Shown here: positions 11,337-22,306 of the stretch, one piece after another | Layout of the letters: every line of letters begins with the position of its first letter | How positions within the stretch are numbered: the stretch's first letter is position 1 | Source of the DNA: Sphaerulina vaccinii | Taxonomy: Eukaryota; Ascomycota; Dothideomycetes; Mycosphaerellales; Mycosphaerellaceae | Direction of reading: 5' to 3' | Assembly (NCBI GenBank): GCA_022570795.1 | Contig: JAKUDP010000002.1 | Location: 992,001-1,056,000, forward strand | DNA: 64,000 bases | The notes under the pieces: model-generated | Databases searched by the model: none | What the model saw: only the letters and a program-made list of their open reading frames with translations | What the model was told of the DNA's origin: nothing | Translations under genes and position numbers: made by a program

Positions 11337-12107
11337 CCGAGGAGAAAAGTGATATCATGAGCCAGAGCTCCGTGCCTTCCACTCACTGACCCATGCAATA
11401 CAATATGTCCATGGTAAGACCTCTTCCTCACGAGAATTCCGACTGAGCATGATTACATCATAATCGTGACAAGAGACTAGGAGGTCGCATGAGAAGAGGG
11501 AGGAATGAAGTGGAATGAAGTGGCATCAGATAAGATCAATCGGTGTAATGATAATATCTATGAATGTGATGCATAACCGCATCGACATCTTCGACGCTCT
11601 GAGGCGCACATTCCCATTCTTGCCGCCAATTTATAGAGGGTACTAGATTTCCACCTCTGCCATAACGCCTCTATTCCAGAATAACTTTTGTATAACTCCA
11701 TCTCCATCGCTAAAGTGCTTGACAGTCTATCATGTATAACATCGAGTTCAACCATGCTTAGGCGACGCTTTCATGGCATCATGGCTAAACAATTGCTTCA
11801 ATGTGTAATCTGCTCTTTCTCTTGAGTTCCTCCTCGACTGCACCTCATAGCTGGTATCGCTAGCTTCTGCCACCCGAAACGATGTCAGAGTGCTTGCACT
11901 GCTCTTGAGACTCGCATCCTTAAGTAGTTGGGTGGGACTTGTGCTTGCTGTGGGGTATGGGATGACTAGCTAGTGTAAAAAAGAGAGAAGAAGATGCAAA
12001 AGAATAGTTTTGATTGCATATTGTTACTTTCTGTTTATAGTATATCGCCTAAGATGTCTTTTGCATTGCTTATATCCGTCTTATATCTGTCGATGTTAAT
12101 ATTATGT
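11337..12107. other. Intergenic, AT-richer stretch
   Basis: About 770 bases without a supportable gene. From about 11950 the base composition turns AT-rich with many TA steps, unlike the GC-balanced genes to the left. Confidence 0.45.
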
Positions 12108-12898
12108 TTAAGTAGACTTCTCTCCCTTAGTCTCTAATGCCTTCTTTGCCTTCTTCTTGTTAGAAGGCGCTCTAAAGTTGGCGATCTAGGATATATTAGT
12201 TTAAGTTAGAGAAGCATAAGTAAATGACTTACTTGTTTTGCTGCCCACATACGCTCATTGTTGGAGGGCTGGACAGACTTGTGGTACTTCTTCTTGATGC
12301 GTCCTTCGGCGACTTTGGTAAGGAAGTCGGCAGCTGTGATACCACCCTGAATGATTGTTAGTGGAAGTTAGTGGTTGTTAGTGGAACAACTGACCTTTTT
12401 GGCGACACGGCAATCACCTTCGTTGTGATTGTTGAGGTGAGGGTGGAATGGGCACCGAGCTGTGATTGATGAGTAAGCAGGTATCCGCATCGTATATGAT
12501 ATGTTGATTCATGGTGTGGGTGAGATGGTGAAGGAAAAGGGACGCAGAGGTCGAGAAGTATGAATGAGGTTTGATTGAGATATAGTCGAGACTTACGTGC
12601 CGGCTGCTGCTGTGGCTGCTGCTGCGGCGGCGGCTGCTGGTTCGTGGTCGCTATTGTATGAAGTCAGTCATGAAGCTCAAGGCTGGTTGTGTGAAGGCGA
12701 GATGAGATGGAGTGCATGTTGAGGAGACCAACGAGCATCTGTGTCTCGCTCCAGGCGATATTGAGCTGAAACCAGCCCATTAGGGAAGAGTTCTGTTGAA
12801 GTGCCACATGAGAAGATGCAATGCCAATGGAAGAGGACGTGTGAAAGTCGAGATGAGTGTGCGATGAGGTAGAGTGTATACGAACCAGGGCCGGCCAT
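12108..12898 (-). CDS. Small five-exon protein with a Gag-like C-H-H-C zinc knuckle
   Basis: Not previously flagged by a long open frame; reconstructed from splice signals. Exons: 12898-12886, 12650-12597, 12459-12395, 12346-12233, 12185-12108. Introns are 235, 137, 48 and 47 nt; the last three have clean GTAAGT or GTCAGT donors, while the first donor is the weak GTTCGT. The product is 107 residues: a Gln/Pro-rich start, then the motif CPFHPHLNNHNEGDC (residues about 24-38), then a basic Lys-rich tail. C-x2-H-x5-H-x4-C followed by Arg resembles the zinc knuckle of fungal Copia-type Gag proteins. The frame stays open across all five exons, which supports the model. Function is unknown. Exon 1 is the least certain part, and the last exon uses AT-rich codons (TTA, AGA, TCT). 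Confidence 0.6.
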
Positions 12899-13065
12899 TT
12901 CGACTGATTGATGTGGTTTTTGGATGTGGTTTGAAGTGTTGATGGGAATGGGTCAGTTTGCGTTGATGGATGCGGTCGTTGGGTGATGTTGTTGTGGAAG
13001 AAGAGAAGACCTACATGTACGCGTTCGTAAACAGAAGCGCGTCTGTGCACAGACATCGGGAGTTC

Positions 13066-13180
13066 CCAAGATCAATCCACTGCAGCGAACCACAGCTTAG
13101 GATCGGGGCAGGGGGCAATGAGCTCCAGCTCCCAGATCAATCCATTGCAGCGAACCAGAGCTTAGGATCGAGACCGGGGT
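13066..13180. repeat. 65-bp imperfect tandem duplication
   Basis: Two copies of a unit starting CCCAAGATCAATCCA / CCCAGATCAATCCA and ending in a GGGG-rich tail. Copy starts are 65 bases apart, and the copies differ by a few substitutions and one indel. Confidence 0.7.
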
Positions 13181-13565
13181 GTGCGAGCTCAGTGTTCTAG
13201 GAGCTTCTGTAACAGAGCCTGAGGTTCTGGAATCATTGCTCAGTCTATGCAATGATGAGCATGCACTTCTTGCAACACTCTAGGTCTCTTTTCAATTCGT
13301 CGCTGACCTGCTTTCGTCGAGAAGAAGCCGCTGTCCTTGCTATGAAGATGCTGCTTGCAGGCGATGTGAAGCCAACTATTGCCGCGAGTTGCAGAATGTC
13401 CCAGACTCGATCATCCTATCTCATATAGTCGTTGCTCCATATGATCAAGCTCTTCACGGAGACATTGAGAGACGGCGTATCTTTAGCTGCAACAATGCAG
13501 GTGTTCGTCTTGTGTATGCACATTTCCCCCACGTTGAAACCGCTTCACTTTCACTTCCTCTGTTG

Positions 13566-13981
13566 CGCGATATCTCGACAACAACAACGCGCTGAGCTAC
13601 ACAAAAAGCTCAGTGATGGTCAGGATGATATCTTCTACTCCCGCGTGCTGTTTTCACACATATTTGACGGTGATGAATTTTTACGTTTGCGCCGACGCGT
13701 CGCGTGGTTGTTCGACGCGAGATTGCTTCCTTCGCCTCGTCGTATAGTGACAACCAGAGCGCGCTCAGTCTTACAGCATGACAGTAGAGACGTATTGTTA
13801 CTGCTCTCCGTTGCTTTCCAATGGCGGAGGTTGATATTGATGTTCGAGGGCCAAGGATACCGTCTTCGTCTCTCCTGAACAGTCCGTGCGTTCATCGCGT
13901 CAGCTTCAACACGCGATATCTCAACGAACAGAGTGCGCTCGATGCTACACACAGCTCGGTGAAGATCAGGATGTAGTTCTC
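13566..13981 (+). repeat. Diverged direct repeat pair
   Basis: About 70 bases at 13566-13635 recur at 13912-13981 (both begin GCGATATCTC and share GCTACACA...AGCTC and TCAGGATG blocks) with many substitutions. A weaker third match lies between them near 13755-13795. Confidence 0.55.
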
Positions 13982-14084
13982 TTTCTGAGCATACCAATAA
14001 AGCAGGGTGCAAAAAATTAATGTTTCGAGCTGTGAAGCCTTGAGGGGCAATGTTCGATGCCCCCAGCTGCTCGTTCACGTTTCC

Positions 14085-14109
14085 CTCTCCTCTCCTCTCC
14101 TCTCCTTCC
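14085..14109 (+). repeat. TCTCC pentanucleotide tract
   Basis: About five pyrimidine-only TCTCC/CTCTC units, 145 bases upstream of the next start codon; probably promoter low complexity. Confidence 0.7.
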
Positions 14110-14252
14110 CTTTTACTAACAAGCTTCGAATCAATTAGTTACTTAAGTATAGCAACACTACTCTTCAAAGCTCATTTGATCACTCACTGATCCATTATCC
14201 ACAACTGCTTTCTACAGCACACCTCTTCGACCACCGCCGTCGCCTCGTCGCA

Positions 14253-16826
14253 ATGTCTCAAATGACAAGATTCAAGAACGAAAAGATCGCTTCAAAGCGC
14301 AAGGCCACCATGCCACAAGCAGCACAGCCTGCTCCTCCTCTTACCTCGCGAATCCTTCGCTCTCAAGCTGTGCCACAAAACACCACATCCGTGGCACCAA
14401 AGACCACTTCTGTGGCGACAAAGACCCAAGTGGCACTACCAAAGACCTTAACGGCACCAAAGACCCAAGTGGCACTAAAGACCCAAGTGGCACTAAAGAC
14501 CCAAGTGGCACCAAAGACCCAAGTGGCAACAAAGGTCATCTTCACGATGGCATCGGGCTCTGTGCCATCTCTCCGTTCGTCTGTCATCGGCGACACGAAC
14601 ATGCTCTCCGTCGCCAGCGACGACGAGTTCGATGCTGATGACAGCACACTTGCCGCCATGGCAGATATGAACTCTGTCACAAGCGACCATGAGTTCAGTG
14701 CTTCATCAAGCACGCTAGGTGCCATGGAAGGCATGCACAGCGATGATGATTTTGGTGCTTCATCAAGCACGCTTGCCGCAATGCAGGACGTGGTAAGTGA
14801 CGATGAGTTTGGCTTGGATTCTAGCTCTATCGCTACCTTTGAGGAATGCTATAGTTCTTCTATAGCGATTATAATAAATAATATAGGCTAGAAAGCCAAA
14901 CTATCTTCTTCTTCTGTCGCTCCTCCAAGAAGAGTGACCTATGTATCTAATATATAGGCTTGTATACCTTTATCTTCTTTTCGGACTAGAGTGCGAAAGG
15001 CACCGGTCTCTGATGGCGAAAGCTCAGACGATGAGCCACGTCCGTCCAGAAAGCGGGCAAAAGTTGATGTAGCTTCCTCTGCGAATGAGCCAGATGGCAA
15101 CGAGTCTGACGAGGATCTCGAAGCTGAATTTGTCATCGGTGAAAACCTCTTCGACCAAGTCGGTGAAGATCTTGCTGCATTTGCAAGTGACGATGACGAC
15201 GATGCATTGGACTATTCGGGACATGAACAAGTCCCATCTCCACCACGCAGACCGCGCCGCAGTGCCGCAGTCGCTACGACTGCGAGCCTCAAAGGTAAAG
15301 GCCCAGCAACCTTCGTGGCAGGATCCCGCCGCTCAGTCAACTCCAGACAAGCCTTCCATCGCGCTGGATACTTCAATATTGATGGCTTGACGATTGGTGC
15401 CAAGCAGAGCAAAGGCAAGCGTGTCTTGAACCAAGCTGCCATCGACCGATGGAGATGTGGTTGGAAGACCATGATCGCTAAACTCTGCAAAGACGTTCGC
15501 GACAATCCCAGTGAGGGCAGGCGGAACTGGTGCAAGCACCTGTGTCGGAGCCTTGGAGAAGACGGCATTTTCGACCTCGCAGACCGTCTGACACCAGACG
15601 AAGTCAAGGAGTTGACCGCCGATGGCATTGACCTAGACAAGTTCAAGGAAATTTCCGAGCCTTCTGCTGAAGAGCTGCGCAATGAGTTTGCAACATACGG
15701 TAGCGCACATGAACTCGCGAATAGACTCGCTGGCATATATGCCGGTCAGAGCACGAATTCGCTCGGCTTTGGTGGGCGATGGCAAGACTATCGGCGGGCG
15801 AAAGCTAACGCCAATCTCGGCAAAGCTGGCAATTGCTACCGCAAGTGTGGCAACCATGTGCGACAACTGAGACGGCCGAACGTCACAGTCCACTTGCGAA
15901 GACTGAATAAAGTCCCAAAGGGCACAAAGAAGTCTCATGTAACCTTACTTGAGGGACTCTGGGTCACTTGGTTCCGTGCCTTGTCCGACTACGTGTGCAC
16001 CGATCCGAATGGGCGTTCGTTCTGCATATCGACCCAGGCAGCCATCGATGCGTGTCGAGCTATAGAGCCTGAACACCATCTTCCAGCAGGCTGCGAACCA
16101 CTGAACGATGCGCATCCCTTCAATCAATTTGGAGGTGACGGTAACAAAGTCAAGGAGAAGCGGAGATTCGCCGATGTACAACAAGGCATCTGTGGTGCAG
16201 ACAACTGTGGCACATCCGTCGCATATGATGGTCACACACCAGAGTCTTACGATAAGTCGTGTCACTTCCTTGAATCGAGTGACGGAAAGCTCGTCTGCAC
16301 ATCTTGTTATCAGATCCATCGTGAGTCGTTGCGCTGCCACATATGCCAGGAGCGTGTGCCGATGACCCGGGACGGAAATCTCGCTCACAACTTCAGTGGC
16401 CGCGAGTCCAACGAGCATGGTATCCCAATGTTCCCCAGCGACGCACGCTTTTGTGTTGATCACTACACCAAGCTGCGCCAGTGCAAGAGAGTGACAAAGC
16501 CGAAAGATGCGCAGACACAAGCTGCATTTCTAGAGATGTGGAATAGCTGTGGTAACACAGAAATCAAGTGCCTGTGTTGTTCTTCTACAACTACTAGAGA
16601 ACCTTGGGTGGCACAGCGTGACTTCGCGATGCTATATCCAGAGACCTTGTCTGGAGTCCTTTGCACCAAGTGTAACGACCGTTTCACCAGAGCATGCAGA
16701 GCGCTGGGCATCAGTAAGGACAAACATGCCACTCCAGCACAGATACTCGAATTGCGCAGCGATCTGGAAGGCAACAATATACTATCTAAAAGAAGCTATA
16801 ACAAACTATCTAAGGTTTTCAAGTAG
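14253..16826 (+). CDS. Unrecognised protein: N-terminal repeats plus Cys-rich treble-clef-like domain
   Basis: Best read as one gene. The upstream frame (from ATG 14253) and the downstream frame (from about 14958 to the stop at 16826) are in the same phase. The downstream part has no ATG for 160 codons, so it needs an upstream exon. Two in-frame TAG codons (14889-14891, 14955-14957) lie in a TA-rich insert. An intron from GTAAGT at 14793 to TAG at 14957 (165 nt, branch CTAAT) removes both and keeps frame, giving about 802 residues. The alternative is nonsense mutation, because the removed part still encodes a fourth copy of the upstream SDDEF repeat. Visible parts: five to six KTQVAL-type hexapeptides (codons from 14421 to 14533), three to four 20-residue acidic repeats, an acidic/KKR-type nuclear segment, and a C-terminal region with CGADNC, CTSC, CHIC, CLCC and CTKC pairs suggesting zinc binding. 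I do not recognise the family. Confidence 0.55.
14421..14533 (+). repeat. 18-bp coding minisatellite (KTQVAL units)
   Basis: Near-perfect repeats of AAGACCCAAGTGGCACTA and close variants, one isolated copy at 14421 and four in tandem from about 14461. They encode Lys-Thr-Gln-Val-Ala-Leu/Pro/Thr units. Confidence 0.85.
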
Positions 16827-17528
16827 TCCGAAGCGGACGACGCGCTATTGCGCAAGGTTTTCGCAGAGACGCTACGCTAGGAAAGTAGCCCGAATTGTAG
16901 GCGAGTCGATTAGGCGCAAATCTAGCAATAGTTGCCTAACTTTATATTTAACTAGCTTAGAGGCAGGTGGAGGAACTATGTCCAAAAACAATAGATCCTT
17001 CCAAGATAATGCTAGCATTGGCACTAACGACGAAGCATATCTGCGGACGAACCGCTAATCCTATAGGGATTCTTATAGAGCACAGAACTCCGGTTAACTA
17101 ACTATAATCCGAAGCGATCGCTTCCCTAAGCTGCTAGTCTTTAGACCAACAGCTAAGGATGGCTTTTATTAGTTGCTGGTCTTAGGACTGGCACCTAGAG
17201 AAGGTTTCATTTGGCGTGGACATTCACTACTTGTCAAGTCAGGCAGATTTATGAGTACGAGTGAGGATGAGTATCGAGTCCAAGGCAGCAAAGCTCCAAC
17301 ACGCAATGTCCATTGTGACTATTGGTAGGTGGTGCTGTAAGGACCTAGCTACTGACTTCTCGCATCAGCCTTGAACAATAAACACCATGTTTGTCTGGAC
17401 ATTGCTAGACAATACCAGTGGATACCTCACCAGGCCTCTGGCATCTTTGCTCTCAAGCAGCAAACCGTAGCCAGATAGAAAAGCCTCTTCATTTCAGAGA
17501 CACTTAACGATCTCGAAATCATCTCACA
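16827..17528. other. AT-rich intergenic stretch with palindromes
   Basis: About 700 bases without a gene. A direct repeat TCCGAAGCG occurs at 16827 and 17107. The second is part of the palindrome CCGAAGCGATCGCTTCC, and two imperfect palindromes follow near 17130-17155 and 17173-17195. TA-rich words are frequent. It may be a decayed mobile-element end, but no transposase or target duplication is visible. Confidence 0.4.
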
Positions 17529-18173
17529 ATGTCGGCAGCTGACAACGAACCGCCAAAGGAGCCAGAACCTCCTCCACGGCCACAGACGTTCGCCCAAGTC
17601 ATCGCAGCCATCGCAGCTCGCAAAGGTATCATAGCATCCAGGTACAATGAGCTTCTAGGCCACGAACAAGGTATAGTAGACATGACTGTCAGAGCCATCG
17701 AGACCCAGAGCAACAAAACAACCGCCTCTGAACAGGCCGCAGCAATCGAGAACGGCTGGCAATGTGCTGAACACTATGGTCTCGGAACTCTGGTCCAAGC
17801 CATCCACAACTACGTCGATGGATCTTCAGATGATGAGAGCTCCAAGCCGACTCAGACTTTCGCGCAGGTGATCAAAGCTATCAGAACACGCGGTGATCAC
17901 GACGAGAAGTCCAAGTATGGTGAGCTCCAGCCTGGTGATCAAGGTGTGTTGGATATAGTCATCAAGGCCATCGAAGCGCAGAATAAGCGAGGGGAGAAGA
18001 CTGAGGCGGTTCAGAATGGAGTATTGCATGCTGAGAGATATGGGTTGGGAACTTTCATTGAGGCGCTCCATCGCTATGTGGATGGGAGGGCACCACAGAC
18101 CACCGCTCCAGAGGGGACTTGGGACTATCGCGCGGCGCTGGCTGTATCGGAGGGGAAGTTGAGGCTGGATTAG
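17529..18173 (+). CDS. Unrecognised protein with two tandem 80-residue domains
   Basis: Intronless 214-residue frame. After a Pro/Glu-rich start (residues 1-17) the protein consists of two homologous copies, about residues 18-98 and 110-188. Each copy begins QTFAQVI, contains a YxELxxxxQGxxDxxxxAIE core, and ends with GLGTxxxAxHxYVDG. A short tail follows. The duplication, with conserved residues and free substitution elsewhere, is strong evidence that the frame is translated. No signal peptide, membrane segment or known motif is visible. The spacing of hydrophobic residues suggests small helical domains. Function unknown. Confidence 0.72.
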   Translation: MSAADNEPPKEPEPPPRPQTFAQVIAAIAARKGIIASRYNELLGHEQGIVDMTVRAIETQSNKTTASEQAAAIENGWQCAEHYGLGTLVQAIHNYVDGSSDDESSKPTQTFAQVIKAIRTRGDHDEKSKYGELQPGDQGVLDIVIKAIEAQNKRGEKTEAVQNGVLHAERYGLGTFIEALHRYVDGRAPQTTAPEGTWDYRAALAVSEGKLRLD

Positions 18174-18789
18174 AGGGAGCGGTGGAGCTGGGATGCGATG
18201 ATGAGCTGATGGAGAGGAGGTCGTTGCGAGAGATAGTCTAGATAGTCTTAGCATAGTTGCCTCTTTGCAATGCTCGCTGATGAAGCGCAGTAAAGCAGAT
18301 GGCATGTCTGTACCTCATGCCTACTCGAGGAGTGTTGACTCCCAGTATCGTAGATGAACCCACAGCGGCATAATAGATGGAATAGATGTACAGTCTTCAC
18401 AAGATGAGGAAGTTCTCCTGGCTTGTGCTCGTGCCAAGAGAAATGCACGCTAATGCAGGCGCTGACCCCTCGCGACTGCCGTCCGTAAACACTCAAAGTC
18501 AACTCCGACACGCATAGCACGCATGTGCATGACTCTCTCCCGTCTTCAGCAAAAGGAGCCTTCTTCTCGCGACGATACGACGAACACCACACCGCGCCTT
18601 CCCAGACGACATTGCGATTCCAGCGGTTTCGGTCAGGCATCAACAGCAGCCAGCGGCCATCACCGGGACGACGACTATTCAACTGCCCGACTTGCTCACA
18701 TGCGCCATTTTTCCCAATAACACGAACATCTGAACATCGCATTCGATACCACGGCATAGCAACTTCTCCAATTTGCCGAACAGCCCATC
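18174..18789. other. Intergenic region upstream of the TOG-protein gene
   Basis: About 615 bases with no supportable gene; the promoter and leader of the following gene are expected here. Confidence 0.45.
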
Positions 18790-21530
18790 ATGGCTGAAGC
18801 CGAGGACTTTTCCCAACTGCCGCTTTTGGAGCAGTTCGCGCACAAGAACTGGAAAGCTCGCAAGGGCGGCTACGAAACAGCAGCGAAGGAGTTCAAAACA
18901 GCGCAGCCAACAGACGATATCGTAAAGGACTTCACATATGACCACGGACTGTGGAAGAATGCAGTGGGAGACGCGAACGCAGCAGCGCAACAAGAAGCTC
19001 TGCTCGCCTACAATGCATTCCTGGACGCAGCGGGCACAGATGGCGCGCGCAAGACGAGAGGTCAGACTGTGCAGCCAGCAGTGGAAAAGGGCTTAACCGG
19101 ACGACCCGCGGCGAAAGCAGCAGCGCTGGAGACGATATTGTTGCTGATCGAGCTGGACAAACCGGACCCGATCATTGAAGAGCTGCTCCCATTCCTATCA
19201 CACAAGACGCCCAAGATGATCATTGCAGCACTTGATGCGCTCAAGGAGATATACCATGCATACGGCTGCAAGACGGTGGAGCCAAAGTCAGTTCTGAAGC
19301 TGATGCCGAAGATGTACGGGCACGCGAACAAGGACGTGCGAGCAGGGGCGCAGGCTCTCACAGTAGAGCTTTACCGGTGGTTGCGCGAACCTATGAAGCC
19401 ACTCTTCTGGGGCGATCTGAAAGACGTGCAGCAGAAGGATCTCGAGAAGCTGTTTGAGCCAGTACAAGCAGAACCGGCGCCACAGCAGGAGCGATTGCTT
19501 CGATCACAACAAGCGGCGAGAGAGCGTCAAGTTGAGGCTGCAGCTGCTGCAGGTGGCGAAGAAGAGGAAGTTGAGGAAGAGGCCGCGATTGACCTTGAGC
19601 CAGAGTTCGAAGCTGTGGACGTGGCGAAGAAGCTTCCGGATGACTTCAACGACCGGATAGGCAGCACCAAGTGGAAGGATAGAAAGGAAGTCATGGATGA
19701 AGTGTTCACGTTGGTCAACGTGCCGGCGATAGAGGAAGGCTACTTTGACGATGTGATTCGAGGATGTGCAAAGAGCATGAAGGACGCCAACATTGCAGTG
19801 GTCACAGTCGCTGCGAATGTGGTGGAGTGCTTGGCAAAAGGTCTCAAGAAGTCATTTGGAAAATACAGAAGTCAGGTCCTCTCATCGATGCTGGAGCGAC
19901 TGAAGGAAAAGAAGCCGACTGTCACAGACGCGATTGGAGCTGCTTGTGATGCTGTCTTCGCTGCGACTGGATTGAGCGATATACAAGCTGATGTTCTCGA
20001 AGCGCTCAAGAGCAAGAACCCGCAAGTCAAGGAGAACAGCGCCAAATTCCTCGCACGATCACTGAAGACGACACGAGATGCACCCACTCCTGAACAAACG
20101 AAAGAAATTGCAGAAGGCTGCAAGAAGCTGCTGACTGAAAGTGCTGCTCCTCTCAGAGATGCCGGTGCTGAGGTGCTTGGAATCATGTGGAAGATCATGG
20201 GTGATCGAAACATGCTAGCACACTTCGAAGGACTTGATGATATTCGAAAGACGAAGATCACAGAGATGCGTGACGCTGCGGAGGTTCGAGCAAAGTGGAA
20301 GCCAAAGGCAGCACCCGCACCGAAAGCTGCCGCAGCGCCTGCGGGAAAAAAGCCTGCGCCTGGAACGCGAAGACCTGCTGCAGGTGGTGTCAAGAAAGCG
20401 CCTCCGAAGTCAGTTAGTCCCCCATTCACGGATGACGCCGAGTTGAAACCACGACCTACGAGTAGACCCGGCCTCAAACCACCTGGTGGACTGCGAGCTC
20501 CAGGTGGCATCAAGCCTCCGAGCTCCGGCTATGGTGTTGACAGAGGAAAGCTACCAGCATCATCTCTCGCGTCTCCCAAGCGGCAAGGAGTCGTCATGGA
20601 GGAGCCTCCTCAAGCGCCTGCTACTCCTCGAGCTGGTCTCGGCCGTGGTCTGGCAGGTCGACCGCTTGCAAAACCATCAGCCGCGCCGGTCTCACCTCCT
20701 GCACAACGAAACCATGATCCTGCCGCTTCAGCTCTCAGCGCGATAGAACGTCAGGAACTGACAGATCTTCGAGCTGAAGTCGATCTCGTACGAGATCAAG
20801 CCTCAACTCTCCGCAACGAAAAGCTCAAGCTTTCGTCGCAGGTATCAGAGCTTCAAGTACAGAATGCACAATTGATCGAGGATCATACCCGCGATGTCCT
20901 ACAAATCAAGGCCAAGGAGACGCAACTAGTGCGCGCCCGCTCCGATGCAGAGAGTTCCGAAGATCGCGCCAATAGTCTTTCTAGAGAGATTGACAGACTA
21001 AAGCGCGAAATAGCCAGACTTGGTCGATCACAGCACATTGGTAGAGACAGCCCTGTGGACGCACCCATATCGCCTCCTCCACGACCTTCATATGGCACGC
21101 AGAGGACGTATAACATGCCGAGCTCGCGTGCTTATGGCAACGGTGACCCAAACAGCAATGGCTACGCCAATGGAGGTGACGGTAAGGAGAACCAGTATGA
21201 AACTCGGCCGGAACCCAAGCTAAGGACTGGTGTAGAACGGCCCAGCTCAAGAGCCTTGTCCGGTGGATCTAGTGGACGCGCGACACCCAATGGCGATGGT
21301 GCTAGCAGTCTCCGCGGCAGTCAATCAGGTGGCGGGGAAGGTGCTGAGAGTTGGAGACGAGCGGCAGAGGTGACGCAGAATCTCAAGGCGAGGATTGAGA
21401 TGATGAAGGTATGTGGACTCACCCTCCCCACTGTCGCTGCAGCATGTAGTGTCGATTGCAAGCATGCGCTGGATCCTAATACTTACTGACTTTCTTACAG
21501 GCTCGCCAAAACATTGGACGCGGACAGTAG
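18790..21530 (+). CDS. XMAP215/Stu2/Alp14-family TOG-domain microtubule polymerase
   Basis: Exon 18790-21408 plus exon 21501-21530, joined by a 92-nt GTATGT...TTACAG intron, giving 882 residues. The family adds tubulin dimers at microtubule plus ends and works at spindle poles and kinetochores. Visible: TOG1 (about residues 5-230), a Glu-rich linker, TOG2 (about 285-500, starting FNDRIGSTKWKDRKEVMDEV), an Ala/Lys/Pro-rich basic region that would bind the lattice (about 505-640), a coiled coil for dimerisation (about 648-743), and a low-complexity tail ending in the conserved NLKARIEMMKARQ helix. Length and two-TOG order match fungal members. After the TAG at 21528 the same frame stays open for 130 more codons (see findings). 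Confidence 0.9.
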
Positions 21531-21923
21531 AACGGCCTCGACAGCGAAGCTGCTCAGATTCCTCGACCCAGAGCCATACTTTCACGAACAGCGGCAGGCT
21601 TGCCATCCAGGACAAATTCTCCGCCTCCGCCACCAGCATATGGGGTTCTTCAAAATCCATCAATACTATGGCAACCCGGTGATCCTCTTCCTAATCCTAG
21701 CTTTGTTGCTGCTGTGTTGAGAAGACCAAATGGATGGTTACAACGGGCAGCGAACGCCCATCCCGAAACTACTGCGATCCTTTCTGGCCGTCCACTGACC
21801 GACCCGGGGTCTGATAGCCTCTCTGATGGAACACTGAGTGACTCGAAGTCTGTAGGGTCTGGTCAGCCAAGTCGTCCAGATTCCGCAGTTTCTGGACCAC
21901 CGCCGGTTGATGAAAACTAACCC
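21531..21923 (+). other. In-frame open extension after the TOG-protein stop
   Basis: The frame of the second exon continues without a stop from 21531 to 21920 and reads as a Pro/Ser-rich, protein-like sequence of about 130 residues. It could be a lost or conditional C-terminus: readthrough of the TAG, or use of the alternative acceptor ending at 21530, which keeps phase. It could also be a chance open frame. Confidence 0.4.
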
Positions 21924-22306
21924 GTACCTTTCGTACTTTCAACCTTTTGATACCACACCTTCACTGCAACGATACACATAACCATCACGAGCATAGGAGG
22001 TAATGGCAATGTTTTTGGGCATGGCGTATATGTGCAGCGTTCCATGCAAGCAGACAAGCGTTTTTTGGATGTCGAGAAGACTGCATGATACCACTTTCAC
22101 TGGTCTGATATATAAGCAGACGTGTCATATCAGTCAGTCGTATATATCGTATGGCAAGAATTGGCTGTCAGAAACATGTCGCATTTTCACTTCGACTCTC
22201 GACTGCCCTCATTCGTGGAAGAAATCCTCGCCGTCACTCCAGCTACTATCTGCTTGAATTTGACTGTTATTTATGGTAATTAGTGCTTGCTTACTCATCA
22301 AATCAT

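Larger units (their letters stand above)
12899..14252. repeat. Gene-free stretch with diverged repeats
   Basis: About 1.35 kb without a convincing gene. It holds a 65-bp-period imperfect duplication (13066-13180), a diverged 70-bp direct repeat (13566-13635 and 13912-13981), and a TCTCC pentamer tract (14085-14109). The open frames on both strands here run through the repeats and resemble no family. Confidence 0.5.

Noticed and set aside
13432..14078. Two opposite-strand open frames of about 148 codons
   Set aside because: They overlap each other and run through the diverged repeats; composition is not coding-like.
14363..14770. 135-codon antisense frame over the repeat gene
   Set aside because: Its regularity only mirrors the KTQVAL and SDDEF coding repeats on the other strand.
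22003..22257. 84-codon frame just before the tRNA
   Set aside because: No homology, and it ends in the tRNA upstream region; probably chance.
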